Under the pieces are notes generated by a model that saw only the letters and a program-made list of their open reading frames with translations, was not told the origin of the DNA and did not search any database. Below, one piece after another: positions 52,780 to 61,785 of a stretch of DNA of 64,000 nucleotides. The translations under genes were made by a program, and so were the position numbers. This DNA is from Exiguobacterium sp. TNDT2. GTDB taxonomy: Bacteria > Bacillota > Bacilli > Exiguobacteriales > Exiguobacteriaceae. The stretch covers positions 62,001-126,000 of the forward strand of contig NZ_QLVE01000002.1 in assembly GCF_003331145.1 (NCBI RefSeq). The letters run 5' to 3'. Position 1 is the first letter of the stretch; the number at the start of each line of letters is the position of its first letter.

Positions 52780-54303
52780 ATGTTGAAACGACGCGTCTGG
52801 CAACTCCTTACTATGATTGTACTCGGCATCTTCCTTCTCCTTTTTCTTTATTCTTTGAACGGATTGGTTCCTTTTTTAATCGGGGTCGCCATCGTAGCGC
52901 CACTGATTGTCGGCTGGCATATTTTATTCGACCATGTCCAGCCGCAGGCCAAGCTCGCCTGGCTTCTCGCCGTCTTGTTCATTCCGTTTCTCGGTGCCCT
53001 CGCCTGGATATTATTTGGCCGAACACCACGACGCCATCGCCGCATCAAACGAACCTCGACCGAGATTCGTATGTTCCGGCAAGCGATTGCGACCGAACGC
53101 ATCGAGACGTCCAACGACGTGTCAGATCGTTATCCGCTCACGCGTACACTCGAAAAGCTTGGCGCGACAGGGGCGGATAGTCATACATCGACGAAACTGC
53201 TCATCAATGGCGATGCGAAGTTTGAAGCAGTACTTCACGACATCGAGCGCGCGACACACCACATCCACGTCCAATATTTTCTATTCCGGACCGATGAGAT
53301 TTCGCTAAAGATTCGGGATGCGCTAATCAAACGAGCGAATGAGAATATCATCGTTCGCTTTTTATACGATGGACTCGGCAGTCAAGAAATCAATGAAGAC
53401 TTCATCGAACCACTTCGTGAATCACGCGTCCACGTCCAAGCATTTGATCCGATCGTTCATCCGCTGCTCGTCTTTAACGCCAACTTCCGCAATCATCAGA
53501 AGTTAATCGTCATCGACGGACAGATTGCCTATACGGGCGGTCTGAACGTCGGAGATGAATATTTAGGCAAGCATAAAAAACTTGGATTTTGGCGCGATAC
53601 CCACCTGCGCCTCGAAGGACCGCTCGTACGAGAACTGCAGCGCCTGTTCGTCGAGAATTGGCTATACGCAGGCCATGAGGAAGACAAAGAGACGTGGGAT
53701 TTATTTGCTGACGACGAACATTTACCGAAATATTTTATCGACGACCCGCAAGCGGCCAACGGGGCGACACAGCTTCTCGTGACGTCTCCGGGGAAAGACG
53801 TCACGATTCGGGATGGACTCATGGCCCTTTTGATGGAGGCGAAAGAATCGATTTGGATCACGACCCCGTACTTGATTCCCCCTCCTGAACTGCTCGCACT
53901 GTTGGAAGTCGCCGGTAAGCGCGGCGTCGATGTGCGAATCGTCGTCCCCGGGCAAGGCGACGAATGGTTCAGCTTTCATGCGACCGAGTATTATTTTGAG
54001 CAACTACTCAAACGGAACATCCAGATTTATAAATACAATCGTCATTTCATCCATGCAAAAACCGTCCTCATCGATGGCAAGATTGCACTCGTCGGGACGG
54101 CCAATTTTGATTTTAGGAGCATGTATTTGAACCACGAGATGACGATCGCCCAGTACGAGACATCATCCGTCGAGGAGCTGAAACAAGCGTTTTTGAAAGA
54201 CTTTGATGAGTCGATTCTCATCGACTGGTCGATGCTTCGCAAAAAATCGAACGGCAAACGGTTCATCGAGGCGTTCTGTCATATCTTCTCGCCGCTCCTT
54301 TGA
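52780..54303 (+). CDS. cls: Cardiolipin synthase
   Basis: 507 residues. Two N-terminal membrane segments (about 7-29, 33-50, and a third near 58-78), then two phospholipase D domains with HKD motifs: NHQKLIVIDGQIAYTGGLN (near 230) and IHAKTVLIDGKIALVGTANFD (near 425). Condenses two phosphatidylglycerols to cardiolipin. ATG 52780 with AAGG upstream; GTG 52774 is an alternative. Its 3' end overlaps the convergent gene by 25 bases. Confidence 0.95.
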   Translation: MLKRRVWQLLTMIVLGIFLLLFLYSLNGLVPFLIGVAIVAPLIVGWHILFDHVQPQAKLAWLLAVLFIPFLGALAWILFGRTPRRHRRIKRTSTEIRMFRQAIATERIETSNDVSDRYPLTRTLEKLGATGADSHTSTKLLINGDAKFEAVLHDIERATHHIHVQYFLFRTDEISLKIRDALIKRANENIIVRFLYDGLGSQEINEDFIEPLRESRVHVQAFDPIVHPLLVFNANFRNHQKLIVIDGQIAYTGGLNVGDEYLGKHKKLGFWRDTHLRLEGPLVRELQRLFVENWLYAGHEEDKETWDLFADDEHLPKYFIDDPQAANGATQLLVTSPGKDVTIRDGLMALLMEAKESIWITTPYLIPPPELLALLEVAGKRGVDVRIVVPGQGDEWFSFHATEYYFEQLLKRNIQIYKYNRHFIHAKTVLIDGKIALVGTANFDFRSMYLNHEMTIAQYETSSVEELKQAFLKDFDESILIDWSMLRKKSNGKRFIEAFCHIFSPLL

Positions 54304-54812
54304 GGCAAGCGCCAAACGGCGTAGAGAACGATAAGCAACGCAATGAGACCGAGCTGCCAGCCTGCGGCCACATTCAAAACGGCCGCGACGGCGAGCGCCT
54401 CAATGACGAGCGCCGGCACTTTTCCAATCGTGCTCGCTACTGCGAACGACGGGAGCGACATCCGGCTGAATGCTGCCGATAACGTGACGAGACCGGACGG
54501 CACGAACGGCATCAGGCGAAGACCGAGCACGAGGAACCAGGCCTCGATCCCTTCGGCCTCACGGAGACGGCGCAACCGTTTCCCGTCTGGTGACGTGTAG
54601 CGATGGAGTACCTTACGATAAAGGATGAAGCTGAGCACTGCCCCGGCCGCCTCGCCGACGATGGAGACGGCGACACCCGGTCCAAACCCTAACAGTTGAA
54701 CGTTAAGCGCCGTCAAAAACGCGCTTGGCAATACGCCGGCGACGGCGATGAGCGTATTCAACAAGATGCTGACGACAACAAACAACGGGATCGGCAAAGC
54801 TGTCCATTCCAT
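54279..54812 (-). CDS. Small TVP38/TMEM64 (VTT) membrane protein
   Basis: 177 residues, about five hydrophobic segments with the VTT core GFGPGVAVSIVGEAAGAVLSFILYRK, LGLRLMPFVPSGLVTLSAAFSRM and a C-terminal hydrophobic pair. Smaller relative of the protein at 28889-29719. Likely role in membrane lipid homeostasis by family. Ribosome site GAGG. Ends inside cls, convergently. Confidence 0.85.
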   Translation of the reverse strand: MEWTALPIPLFVVVSILLNTLIAVAGVLPSAFLTALNVQLLGFGPGVAVSIVGEAAGAVLSFILYRKVLHRYTSPDGKRLRRLREAEGIEAWFLVLGLRLMPFVPSGLVTLSAAFSRMSLPSFAVASTIGKVPALVIEALAVAAVLNVAAGWQLGLIALLIVLYAVWRLPQRSGEKI

Positions 54813-54833
54813 ATAAAAACCTCACTTCATTTG

Positions 54834-54868
54834 AAAAGGCTGCCTTGTCGTTGACGAGGCAGCCTTTT
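54834..54868 (-). terminator. Terminator after the symporter gene
   Basis: Stem AAAAGGCTGCCT/AGGCAGCCTTTT, loop with CGTT; T-run on the minus strand. Confidence 0.85.
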
Positions 54869-54870
54869 GC

Positions 54871-56133
54871 TTATTTTGCTTCGACTTCATCCCACGCGTC
54901 TTCGTCGACCGGTGGAAGGTGTTTCTCTTCAAGTTTCGAGACAACGACCGCGCATGTCGCGTCGCCGGTAATGTTGACCGACGTCCGGAGCATGTCGAGA
55001 ATCCGATCGACCCCGATGATCAGGGCAATCCCTTCGACCGGTAAGTTGACCGACTGTAAGACGAGCGCGAGCATGATGAGCCCGACACCTGGTACACCAG
55101 CCGTTCCGATCGAGGCGAGTACCGCCGTGATGACGACCGTCACGAGTTCAGTCATCGTCAAATCAGCCGCGAATACTTGGGCGATGAAAATCGTCGCGAC
55201 CCCTTGCATGATAGCCGTCCCATCCATGTTCACCGTCGCGCCGAGTGGCTGGACGAACGAGGAAATCGAACGCGGCACGCCGAGTTTCGTCTGGGCGAGC
55301 TCCATCGACACAGGCAGCGTCGCATTCGAAGACGATGTCGAAAATGCGAGCGTGATCGCTTCATAGAAGTTTTTAAAGAAGAAGACCGGACTCATCTTCC
55401 CGAGCAGGACGAGTGCCCCACCGTAGACGATGACCGAGTGTAAGAATAGCGTCAAGACGACGGCGAACATATACCACGCCATCGCTTTGACAGCATCAAA
55501 CCCGATTCCACCGATCGCCGAGGCAATTAACGCGAATGCGCCATATGGGGCGAGTTTCATGACCAAGTGAATCAAGTGCATCATGATACGGTCACCTTGT
55601 TTGACGAAACGGCGCCACGTTTTGGCCCGTTCGCCGAGGGCGATCATCGCAAATCCGATGAGCGCCGCAAAGACGATGATTTGAAGCATGTTGCCTTCGG
55701 CGAGCGCTTGAATCGGGTTCGTCGGAATCATATTGACGAATGTCTGCACGATGTTCGACGACTCTTCAGTCGAGGTCGATTCAAATTCCAATCCAGTCGT
55801 CGGGAAATCTCCGCGCTCTCCCGGTTTGATGACCGAAGCGACACCCATCGCCAAGATGATGGCGAGCGCTGTCGTCGTCAAGAAGAAGAGAAGCGCTTTC
55901 GACCCGACCCGTCCGAGCTCTTTCGGATCCCCGAGACCCATGACACCGAGAATGATCGAGAAGAAGACGATCGGAACGACTAACATTTTAATCAAGTTCA
56001 AAAATACAGTACCAACTGGGGAAAGGATATACGTATTGACAATGTCATATACGTTACCGGACAGGCCGGCGAGCCCTAGACCGACAAGGACCCCTAAGGC
56101 GAGGCCAATTAAAATTTTCTTCGTTTCACTCAT
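54871..56133 (-). CDS. Dicarboxylate/amino acid:cation symporter (DAACS family)
   Basis: 420 residues, about eight membrane segments plus two re-entrant hairpins. Signatures: FSTSSSNATLPVSM (first hairpin Ser-rich), NMDGTAIMQG (sodium/substrate site), and GVPGVGLIMLALVLQSVNLPVEG. Closest in style to GltP/GltT or DctP; substrate (glutamate/aspartate or C4-dicarboxylate) cannot be set from sequence. An acidic tail (PPVDEDAWDEVEAK) ends it. ATG 56133 with AAGGGTG. Confidence 0.93.
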   Translation of the reverse strand: MSETKKILIGLALGVLVGLGLAGLSGNVYDIVNTYILSPVGTVFLNLIKMLVVPIVFFSIILGVMGLGDPKELGRVGSKALLFFLTTTALAIILAMGVASVIKPGERGDFPTTGLEFESTSTEESSNIVQTFVNMIPTNPIQALAEGNMLQIIVFAALIGFAMIALGERAKTWRRFVKQGDRIMMHLIHLVMKLAPYGAFALIASAIGGIGFDAVKAMAWYMFAVVLTLFLHSVIVYGGALVLLGKMSPVFFFKNFYEAITLAFSTSSSNATLPVSMELAQTKLGVPRSISSFVQPLGATVNMDGTAIMQGVATIFIAQVFAADLTMTELVTVVITAVLASIGTAGVPGVGLIMLALVLQSVNLPVEGIALIIGVDRILDMLRTSVNITGDATCAVVVSKLEEKHLPPVDEDAWDEVEAK

Positions 56134-56166
56134 CGTGTCACCCTTTCTTTCTTGCACAGTGCGTTT

Positions 56167-56196
56167 AGTATAGCATAATACTGAATATTCATACAA
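56167..56196 (-). promoter_or_regulatory. Sigma-A-type promoter of the symporter gene
   Basis: TTGTAT (56196-56191), 18 bases, TATACT (56172-56167) on the minus strand. Confidence 0.6.
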
Positions 56197-56255
56197 TTAC
56201 GGTAAATCACACCATCATAACAAGGTCATGTTCCCACCTGAACCCGAATGAAAAC

Positions 56256-56290
56256 AAAAAAGATTGGAGACCGAACCGGTCCAATCTTTT
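56256..56290 (-). terminator. Terminator after ywhD
   Basis: AAAGATTGGACC/GGTCTCCAATCTTT hairpin and T-run on the minus strand. Confidence 0.85.
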
Positions 56291-56793
56291 CACTCGGCAT
56301 CGAGGCGCGCAAGCTCAGTTTGTAGTTCGATTGATTGCTCCCAAATCTCAGGACGATGTTCTTTTAAAAATGCGGCTAGCAAGTTGCGTGACGGTGCATC
56401 CATCATGTCAATCAGGATGCGGCCTTTGAGCGATTTGTCCATCTGATTCACATGGTAAGGCAACAGCTTGTATCCGCGCCGCGCCTCGAGGTCGACCGAC
56501 ATATCACACGCCGCGACACCGCCATAATAGAATCCTTCCGGCTTCCGACCGACCGTGACCCAGACGATCCAGTACGGTTTGCCGTTCGGCACCGCTTCTG
56601 GGTCGGTCAAAAACTTGATGCGTTTCTCGATCGCCGACTTGGCATGCATCGCTCCCATATCGATGACCGCGGTCCCCGCCTCGACATCGATGATAACGGG
56701 AGACATATTGTTCAAACTGAGCGAACCGACCCCAAAACCACCATGGCCATCGGTCGAATCGTCAGCGACGATATTAAAATTAATCTCTTTCAT
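56290..56793 (-). CDS. ywhD: YwhD family protein
   Basis: 167-residue protein of the Bacillales YwhD family (function unknown), recognised from INFNIVADDSTDGHGGFG at the start and the GTAVIDMGAMHAKSAIEKRIKF stretch near 50-75. ATG 56793 has GGGAGGG. Stand-alone in this window, between mupG and the symporter. Confidence 0.88.
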   Translation of the reverse strand: MKEINFNIVADDSTDGHGGFGVGSLSLNNMSPVIIDVEAGTAVIDMGAMHAKSAIEKRIKFLTDPEAVPNGKPYWIVWVTVGRKPEGFYYGGVAACDMSVDLEARRGYKLLPYHVNQMDKSLKGRILIDMMDAPSRNLLAAFLKEHRPEIWEQSIELQTELARLDAE

Positions 56794-56850
56794 GGACTTC
56801 CCTCCCTCTCTACTGTACACAAAAACAAGGGAATGTGGCAATCCGGAACG

Positions 56851-57903
56851 TCAGCACCACTCGATTCGAAACTTTGTGCCCGGTCCGATCGCCCGGATGA
56901 GCGGCCGGTCTGCCTCGATGACGCGTCCCAGGACATTGACCCGTTCATCTGCCAATAAATCGCGTTTCGTCACTTGCAACTCGCCGGCGTAGCGCCCGTA
57001 CTTCGCATTATCGACCGTGATTGTCCCGAGCGGACGCGGTTTCGCTGCCATCGGCTCGAGCAAAAGGTCCCCCGGACGGCCATAGCCCCTCGATTCGACC
57101 GAGCGGATGACGTCACGTGCGGGGTCCATCCGGTTCGTCTGGACACGATAGAAGGCGGCCTCGATTGTCGTCTCCGCTTTGGCCCGGAGGACGAGCATGC
57201 CGTCGGCGTGTGAGGCGAACTGTTCGATCGTCTCGTCAGCAAGTCCCGGATCACCAATCAAGATGCGATCGACGCTATCGGCGAGGTCCAAGTAACAAGC
57301 GAACGTCGACAGCGTCCGATGGTCCTCGAGCGTCGGCAACCGTTCGAACAACGGTCCGCGGAGCGTCCCGTCTCCAGGGATGAACGCCTGGATCTTCAAT
57401 CCCTGCCGCTGCAGCCAATCGTTCTTAGCCTCGAACCAGTCTCGGTCGAGTCCCGTCTCCGGTCGCGGATAGAAATTGTGCCACGCCTCGACGTTGTCCG
57501 TCACGAGACCGCATCGCTTCATCTCCGCGAGTTCGCTTTCTGTGAGCGTACTCGCATTAAGCGCGACCGTCATCCGCGTCGACAAGTCGGCGACTTGTTT
57601 CGGCATCACCCCATAATCGACGCGCAGCCCGGTCACGCCCCACTCGACGAGCGTGTGGGCATCATCCCACGTCTTGCCGAGTGCGGCGAGCGACGTCGGT
57701 GCGATATCGGCGAACAGTTCCATGTGGAGTTCGCTCGCGAGCGTCCCGAGGTCACGGAGCCGTTCCGTATACACCGATGGATCGTCCTCGGGGATATGTA
57801 GCGAGGTGAACATTGAAGTGAAACCAATCTCGCGCATGCGCCCGACCCATGTCTTGAACTGTGGTGTGAGCGGTTCACTCAAATAAACCGATAATCCTTT
57901 CAT
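56851..57903 (-). CDS. mupG: 6-phospho-N-acetylmuramidase MupG
   Basis: 350 residues, MupG family (former DUF871, GH170). TIM-barrel N-terminus (GLSVYLSEPL, SLHIPEDDP, LRVDYGV with Asp), then the C-terminal domain ending in FRIEWC. In B. subtilis MupG cuts 6-phospho-MurNAc-GlcNAc inside the cell, next to MurP and MurQ, which are also here. A hairpin terminator (57927-57951) separates it from murP. Ribosome site GAGGAGGG. Confidence 0.9.
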   Translation of the reverse strand: MKGLSVYLSEPLTPQFKTWVGRMREIGFTSMFTSLHIPEDDPSVYTERLRDLGTLASELHMELFADIAPTSLAALGKTWDDAHTLVEWGVTGLRVDYGVMPKQVADLSTRMTVALNASTLTESELAEMKRCGLVTDNVEAWHNFYPRPETGLDRDWFEAKNDWLQRQGLKIQAFIPGDGTLRGPLFERLPTLEDHRTLSTFACYLDLADSVDRILIGDPGLADETIEQFASHADGMLVLRAKAETTIEAAFYRVQTNRMDPARDVIRSVESRGYGRPGDLLLEPMAAKPRPLGTITVDNAKYGRYAGELQVTKRDLLADERVNVLGRVIEADRPLIRAIGPGTKFRIEWC

Positions 57904-57926
57904 CAGAAAACCCTCCTCATCAAATG

Positions 57927-57951
57927 AAAAGGCGACTCCAAAGAGCCGCCT
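57927..57951 (-). terminator. Hairpin between murP and mupG
   Basis: GGCGGCTC/GAGTCGCC (one mismatch) followed by TTTTC on the minus strand; may lower mupG expression relative to murP. Confidence 0.65.
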
Positions 57952-57957
57952 CGGTTA

Positions 57958-59331
57958 TTAAATCCCGTCCGCCATTTCTTCTTTGAAGCCGAAGAAATAC
58001 GTGAAGATGAAGCCGGCCGTATACGAAATGACAAGACCTGCAATATACGTCAAGTACATACCGTTGTCGATGAGCGGCGTGAGCGAAAGACCTGAGACCC
58101 CAATCCCGAGTGCTGCCGTCTTCATCGTCGCTTGGAACGCACCGCCGACCGCGGCTCCCATACAGGCCGTCAAAAACGGACGTCCAAGCGGGAGCGTGAC
58201 CCCGTAAAGGAGCGGCTCACCGATGCCAAGGAATCCGACCGGGATGGCCCCTTTGATGATGTTGCGGAGACGTTGATTGCGCGTCTTCACAAAGATGGCG
58301 AGCGCCGCCCCGACTTGTCCGGCCCCAGCCATCGCCAAGATTGGCAAGAGTGCCGTATTTCCGACCGTGTTTAACAGTTCCAAGTGAATCGGTGTGAGTC
58401 CGTGATGCAACCCGACCATGACGAGCGGTAAGAAGAAGCCAGCGAGTACAGCCCCGGCAAGCGGTCCACCGACTTCAAGAACTGCATTAAGTCCTTGCAT
58501 GATCCCGTCTGACAACACGCCTGCGACCGGCATGATCGCATAGAGCGCCGTGAAGCCGACGACGAGGACCGTGAGAAGCGGTGTGAAGATGATATCGACC
58601 GCGGTCGGCATGAAGCGACGCACGTGTTTCTCGATATACGTCATGAGCCAAGCGGCAAAGATGACCCCGAACAACCCACCCCGTCCGACGACGAGCGGTT
58701 CCCCGTAAATGGTGATGTCTGCGAGCATCGGGTTAAAGAGGATCCCCCCGGCAATGGCCCCGAGAACCGGCGTCCCGCCGAACTCTTTTGCCGTGTTCCA
58801 ACCGACGAGAATGGCGAGGTAGGCAAAGACCGTGCTACCGAGCAATAAAAGGATTTGCATCCACGTTTCGGTCGGGTCGACGCCGGCGTTCTTGGCGAAG
58901 TTGGCAGTTCCATTAATGATTCCTGAAGCAACAAGTCCCGGAATGAGCGGGATGAAAATGTTCCCTAAGCGACGCAAGAAGCGCTTGAACGGCGACTTCT
59001 GTTTGTCTTTCACTTTTTGACGCTCGATGGCCGCCCGTTCGTCCGGTGTCAAGTTCGCGTCGACCGACTCTTCCCCGATAGCGAGCCCCGTCTCACGACT
59101 GAGATGGTCCGCTACGCGATTGACCGTCCCCGGGCCGACGACGATTTGCAACGTCTCGTCATCGATGACACCCATGACCCCGTCAATTTGTTTCAAGGCG
59201 GCAAAATCCGCTTTCGTCGGATCTTTGAGCGCCAAGCGCACGCGCGTCATACAGTGCGCGAGTTGACGAATGTTGTCTTTCCCCCCCACATGCTCGAGTA
59301 TCGCATGTGCAAGAACCTCTTCTTTCTTCAT
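57958..59331 (-). CDS. murP: PTS N-acetylmuramic acid-type EIIBC
   Basis: 457 residues. EIIB domain (1-80) with phosphorylation Cys27 in LAHCMTRVRLAL, then EIIC with about ten membrane segments and the GIGEPLLYGVTLPLG motif. No EIIA domain, as in E. coli and B. subtilis MurP, which borrow EIIA-Glc. It takes up MurNAc (or MurNAc-GlcNAc) as 6-phosphate. 12 bases after murQ. Confidence 0.93.
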   Translation of the reverse strand: MKKEEVLAHAILEHVGGKDNIRQLAHCMTRVRLALKDPTKADFAALKQIDGVMGVIDDETLQIVVGPGTVNRVADHLSRETGLAIGEESVDANLTPDERAAIERQKVKDKQKSPFKRFLRRLGNIFIPLIPGLVASGIINGTANFAKNAGVDPTETWMQILLLLGSTVFAYLAILVGWNTAKEFGGTPVLGAIAGGILFNPMLADITIYGEPLVVGRGGLFGVIFAAWLMTYIEKHVRRFMPTAVDIIFTPLLTVLVVGFTALYAIMPVAGVLSDGIMQGLNAVLEVGGPLAGAVLAGFFLPLVMVGLHHGLTPIHLELLNTVGNTALLPILAMAGAGQVGAALAIFVKTRNQRLRNIIKGAIPVGFLGIGEPLLYGVTLPLGRPFLTACMGAAVGGAFQATMKTAALGIGVSGLSLTPLIDNGMYLTYIAGLVISYTAGFIFTYFFGFKEEMADGI

Positions 59332-59343
59332 CTCGAATCCCCC

Positions 59344-60228
59344 TTATAATGCGTCACGGACGAATCCGTTCGCACGCTCTAATCGCTCGACTGCCTCCGC
59401 ATGCGGGACATCGGCTAAAATCATGACGATCGCCGTCTTGACGTGCCCACCGGATGAATCGAAATAACGCGCGGCCGTCTGTTCGTCGACCCCTGTCGCT
59501 TCCGCAATCATCCGTTTGGCCCGTACTTCCAACTTCTCGTTCGTCGGTTGCACGTCGACCATCAGGTTTTGATACACCTTCCCGATCCCAATCATCGACG
59601 CCGTCGAGATCATGTTGAGGACGAGTTTTTGTGCCGTCCCTGCTTTCAAACGGGTCGAACCGGTCAACACCTCCGGACCCGTCTCGACTTCGATTTTATA
59701 CTCGGCGTGGTCGCTGATTGTTGAGCCCTTGTTACAAGATAGCGCGGCTGTCGTCGCGCCGACTTCGCGGGCGTAATCGAGTCCGCCGATGACGTATGGC
59801 GTCCGGCCACTCGCCGCGATCCCGACGACCGTGTCCTTCTCGCTCAAGTGAAGCGCTTTCAAATCGTTGATTGCCAAATCCTTGCTGTCTTCTGCTCCCT
59901 CGACGGCTTTAATGAGCGCGCGCTCGCCTCCGGCGATGAGTCCGACGACCATGTCCGATGATACGCCGAACGTCGGCACACATTCTGCCGCATCCAAGAT
60001 ACCGAGCCGTCCGCTCGTCCCTGCTCCGAGATAAATCAACCGCCCGCCTTGTTTGAAGGAGCCGATGGCACACTTCGTCACTTCGGCAATGGCCGATAGC
60101 TCTTCTTTAATGATGTGCGGAATCGTTTGATCTTCCTCGTTCATGACCAGAAGGAATTCCTCGATCGTCATGTCGTCCAAGCGCATCGTTCGCTCATTCC
60201 GTCTTTCAGTAGCCAGTTTGTCTAGCAT
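59344..60228 (-). CDS. murQ: N-acetylmuramic acid 6-phosphate etherase
   Basis: Removes the lactyl ether of MurNAc-6-P to give GlcNAc-6-P. 294 residues. SIS domain with YLGAGTSGRLGILDAAECVPTFG (near 55-77), the catalytic Glu region (KAVEGAEDS) and the SCNKGS motif. ATG 60228 gives the family N-terminus and has AAAGG upstream; the frame opens at 60237. Confidence 0.95.
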   Translation of the reverse strand: MLDKLATERRNERTMRLDDMTIEEFLLVMNEEDQTIPHIIKEELSAIAEVTKCAIGSFKQGGRLIYLGAGTSGRLGILDAAECVPTFGVSSDMVVGLIAGGERALIKAVEGAEDSKDLAINDLKALHLSEKDTVVGIAASGRTPYVIGGLDYAREVGATTAALSCNKGSTISDHAEYKIEVETGPEVLTGSTRLKAGTAQKLVLNMISTASMIGIGKVYQNLMVDVQPTNEKLEVRAKRMIAEATGVDEQTAARYFDSSGGHVKTAIVMILADVPHAEAVERLERANGFVRDAL

Positions 60229-60257
60229 CGCCACCATCCTTTCTTCTCTCTCATTTT

Positions 60258-60285
60258 ATTGTACTAACTTGAAATTATAAGTCAA
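60258..60285 (-). promoter_or_regulatory. Promoter of murQPG
   Basis: Minus-strand TTGACT (60285-60280), 16 bases, TACAAT (60263-60258). Confidence 0.6.
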
Positions 60286-60317
60286 ATATATTTAAAAAAA
60301 TAAGGAAATAAAATTTC
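60269..60317. promoter_or_regulatory. Candidate MurR operators
   Basis: Two palindromic AT-rich sites: TTGAAATTATAAGTCAA at 60269-60285, overlapping the -35, and GAAATAAAATTTC at 60305-60317. Both carry a GAAAT-type half site. The RpiR-type regulator gene murR lies upstream. Assignment is inference from position and symmetry. Confidence 0.4.
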
Positions 60318-60347
60318 ATCAAATGTCAGGCGTATACATATCTAAGG

Positions 60348-60378
60348 AAAACGCCCGGCCCTAGTGAACCGAGCGTTC
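60348..60378 (-). terminator. Terminator after the murR-GNAT pair
   Basis: AACGCTCGG/CCGGGCGTT hairpin followed by TTTTCC on the minus strand. Confidence 0.7.
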
Positions 60379-60833
60379 TAACTGATGACTTTTTTCAGCA
60401 CGTGGACGCGGTCGCCCCGTGCCGTGACAGAATCTTTTTCGTACACATAGCCTTGCCGCTCCCAAAAGCGGCGCGCCCGCTTATTGTGCGGTAAGACCCC
60501 GAGTCGGAACACCGTCTGAAAAGGACACATATATTCCTGCTCAAGTTGCTCATATAACCGTTGCGCAACACCGGTACCATGAAATCTCTCCTCGACGACG
60601 AACAAGCCGAGCCAGAGCGACCCGTCGATCGGATGTTTTTTCAACAAATCAACGACCGCGATGACGTCCCTTTCTTCAAAGACGAGGCTGACGGTCCCTT
60701 CGGCTTCAAAGTCGGTCAAATTCTCGTCTCGAAACGCTTCCGGTGTCTGTCCGTTCAAGCTCGCAAACGCCGACTGCTGCAACAAGAAAGCCGCGACCTT
60801 GTCGCGCCACGTTGCGTCATAAACGTGAATCAT
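60378..60833 (-). CDS. GNAT family N-acetyltransferase in the mur operon
   Basis: 151 residues. Motif A VVEERFHGTGVAQRLYEQLEQEY (near 85-105) and C-terminal RARRFWERQGYVYEKD. Its ATG overlaps the murR stop (ATGA), so it is coupled to murR. No such gene is in the B. subtilis murQRP-mupG set. A role in amino-sugar or muropeptide acetylation is possible but unproven. Confidence 0.85.
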   Translation of the reverse strand: MIHVYDATWRDKVAAFLLQQSAFASLNGQTPEAFRDENLTDFEAEGTVSLVFEERDVIAVVDLLKKHPIDGSLWLGLFVVEERFHGTGVAQRLYEQLEQEYMCPFQTVFRLGVLPHNKRARRFWERQGYVYEKDSVTARGDRVHVLKKVIS

Positions 60834-61678
60834 CGGCGCAACTTCACCATCTCGTCACGCGCCTCGGCGTAGCGATCAATCAACCTTTCGCCTTTCCGGT
60901 GCAATAGCCCCATATAGAGCGTATCGATAATCGTCAACTGCGTCATCCGGGAAGCGATGCTCGCGATGCGGAAATCACGTTCGACGCTCGGTGTGCAGAG
61001 ACGGACGTCCGCCTCCCGATAGAGCGGGGATTTATCGAGGTCCGTGATGGCGACGACCGGCACTTTTTTCTTCTTGGCGAAACGGACGAGTTCGAGCACA
61101 TCTTTCGTCCGTCCCGACGTGCTGATGGCGACGAACACGTCGTTCGGTCCGAGGTGCGGGATGAGTGACAACATGTAATGAAAGTCTTGCGACGTCTGGG
61201 CCGCATAGCCTAGTTTCGTAAATTTATACTGGGCGTCGTATGCTGCCGTCGACGAGCCGCCGACCCCGTAAAACACGACCCTGTTCGCGCGGGCGAACAG
61301 ATTGATTGCGTGCTCGAGTTCGCGCTTGTCCATCGCCTCGGCGCATGCCTCAATCGCCTTCTTGTTCACGTGAATGACTTTTTGGAATGAGTCATAAGGT
61401 GTATCTTTCTGTTGCAACACGTTGAAGTCGGTGAGCGTGGTCTCGGTGATGGCTAAGTCTTTGACGAGGGCGAGCTTGAACGATTTGAAGCTATCGATGC
61501 CGACGACGCGGGCGAAGCGGACGATACTCGCCTCTGATACGTCCGTCTTTTGCGCGAGTTCTTTTGTCGTCATATTCGGAACGAGCGTCGAGTGGGTCAA
61601 AATATAGTCTGCGATTTTCTTCTCGACAGACGTCATCTCACTTTTAGCGAGTTCGATTTTTTTGAGTAAGGATTCCAT
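60830..61678 (-). CDS. murR: RpiR-family regulator of MurNAc catabolism
   Basis: 282 residues. N-terminal HTH_6 domain (about 1-77, TTKELAQKTDVSEASIVRFARVVG) and C-terminal SIS domain (about 105-240) with VVFYGVGGSSTAAYDAQ and FVAISTSGRTKDVLELV, which binds the sugar phosphate. Probably senses MurNAc-6-P and represses murQP-mupG, lying directly downstream of its own gene. ATG 61678 with GGGG upstream. Confidence 0.9.
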   Translation of the reverse strand: MESLLKKIELAKSEMTSVEKKIADYILTHSTLVPNMTTKELAQKTDVSEASIVRFARVVGIDSFKSFKLALVKDLAITETTLTDFNVLQQKDTPYDSFQKVIHVNKKAIEACAEAMDKRELEHAINLFARANRVVFYGVGGSSTAAYDAQYKFTKLGYAAQTSQDFHYMLSLIPHLGPNDVFVAISTSGRTKDVLELVRFAKKKKVPVVAITDLDKSPLYREADVRLCTPSVERDFRIASIASRMTQLTIIDTLYMGLLHRKGERLIDRYAEARDEMVKLRR

Positions 61679-61754
61679 CGGGTTATCCCCTTCCTACTTC
61701 TAGTTTCTGTTTCCATGATAGCGGATTCTTTCTGCACAAGCCAATTTGGATATG

Positions 61755-61780
61755 AAAAAGGTCAAGCCGTAGCTTGACCC
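61755..61780 (-). terminator. Terminator after the metallopeptidase gene
   Basis: GGGTCAAGC/GCTTGACC hairpin, then TTTTTC on the minus strand. Confidence 0.85.
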
Positions 61781-61785
61781 AATCG

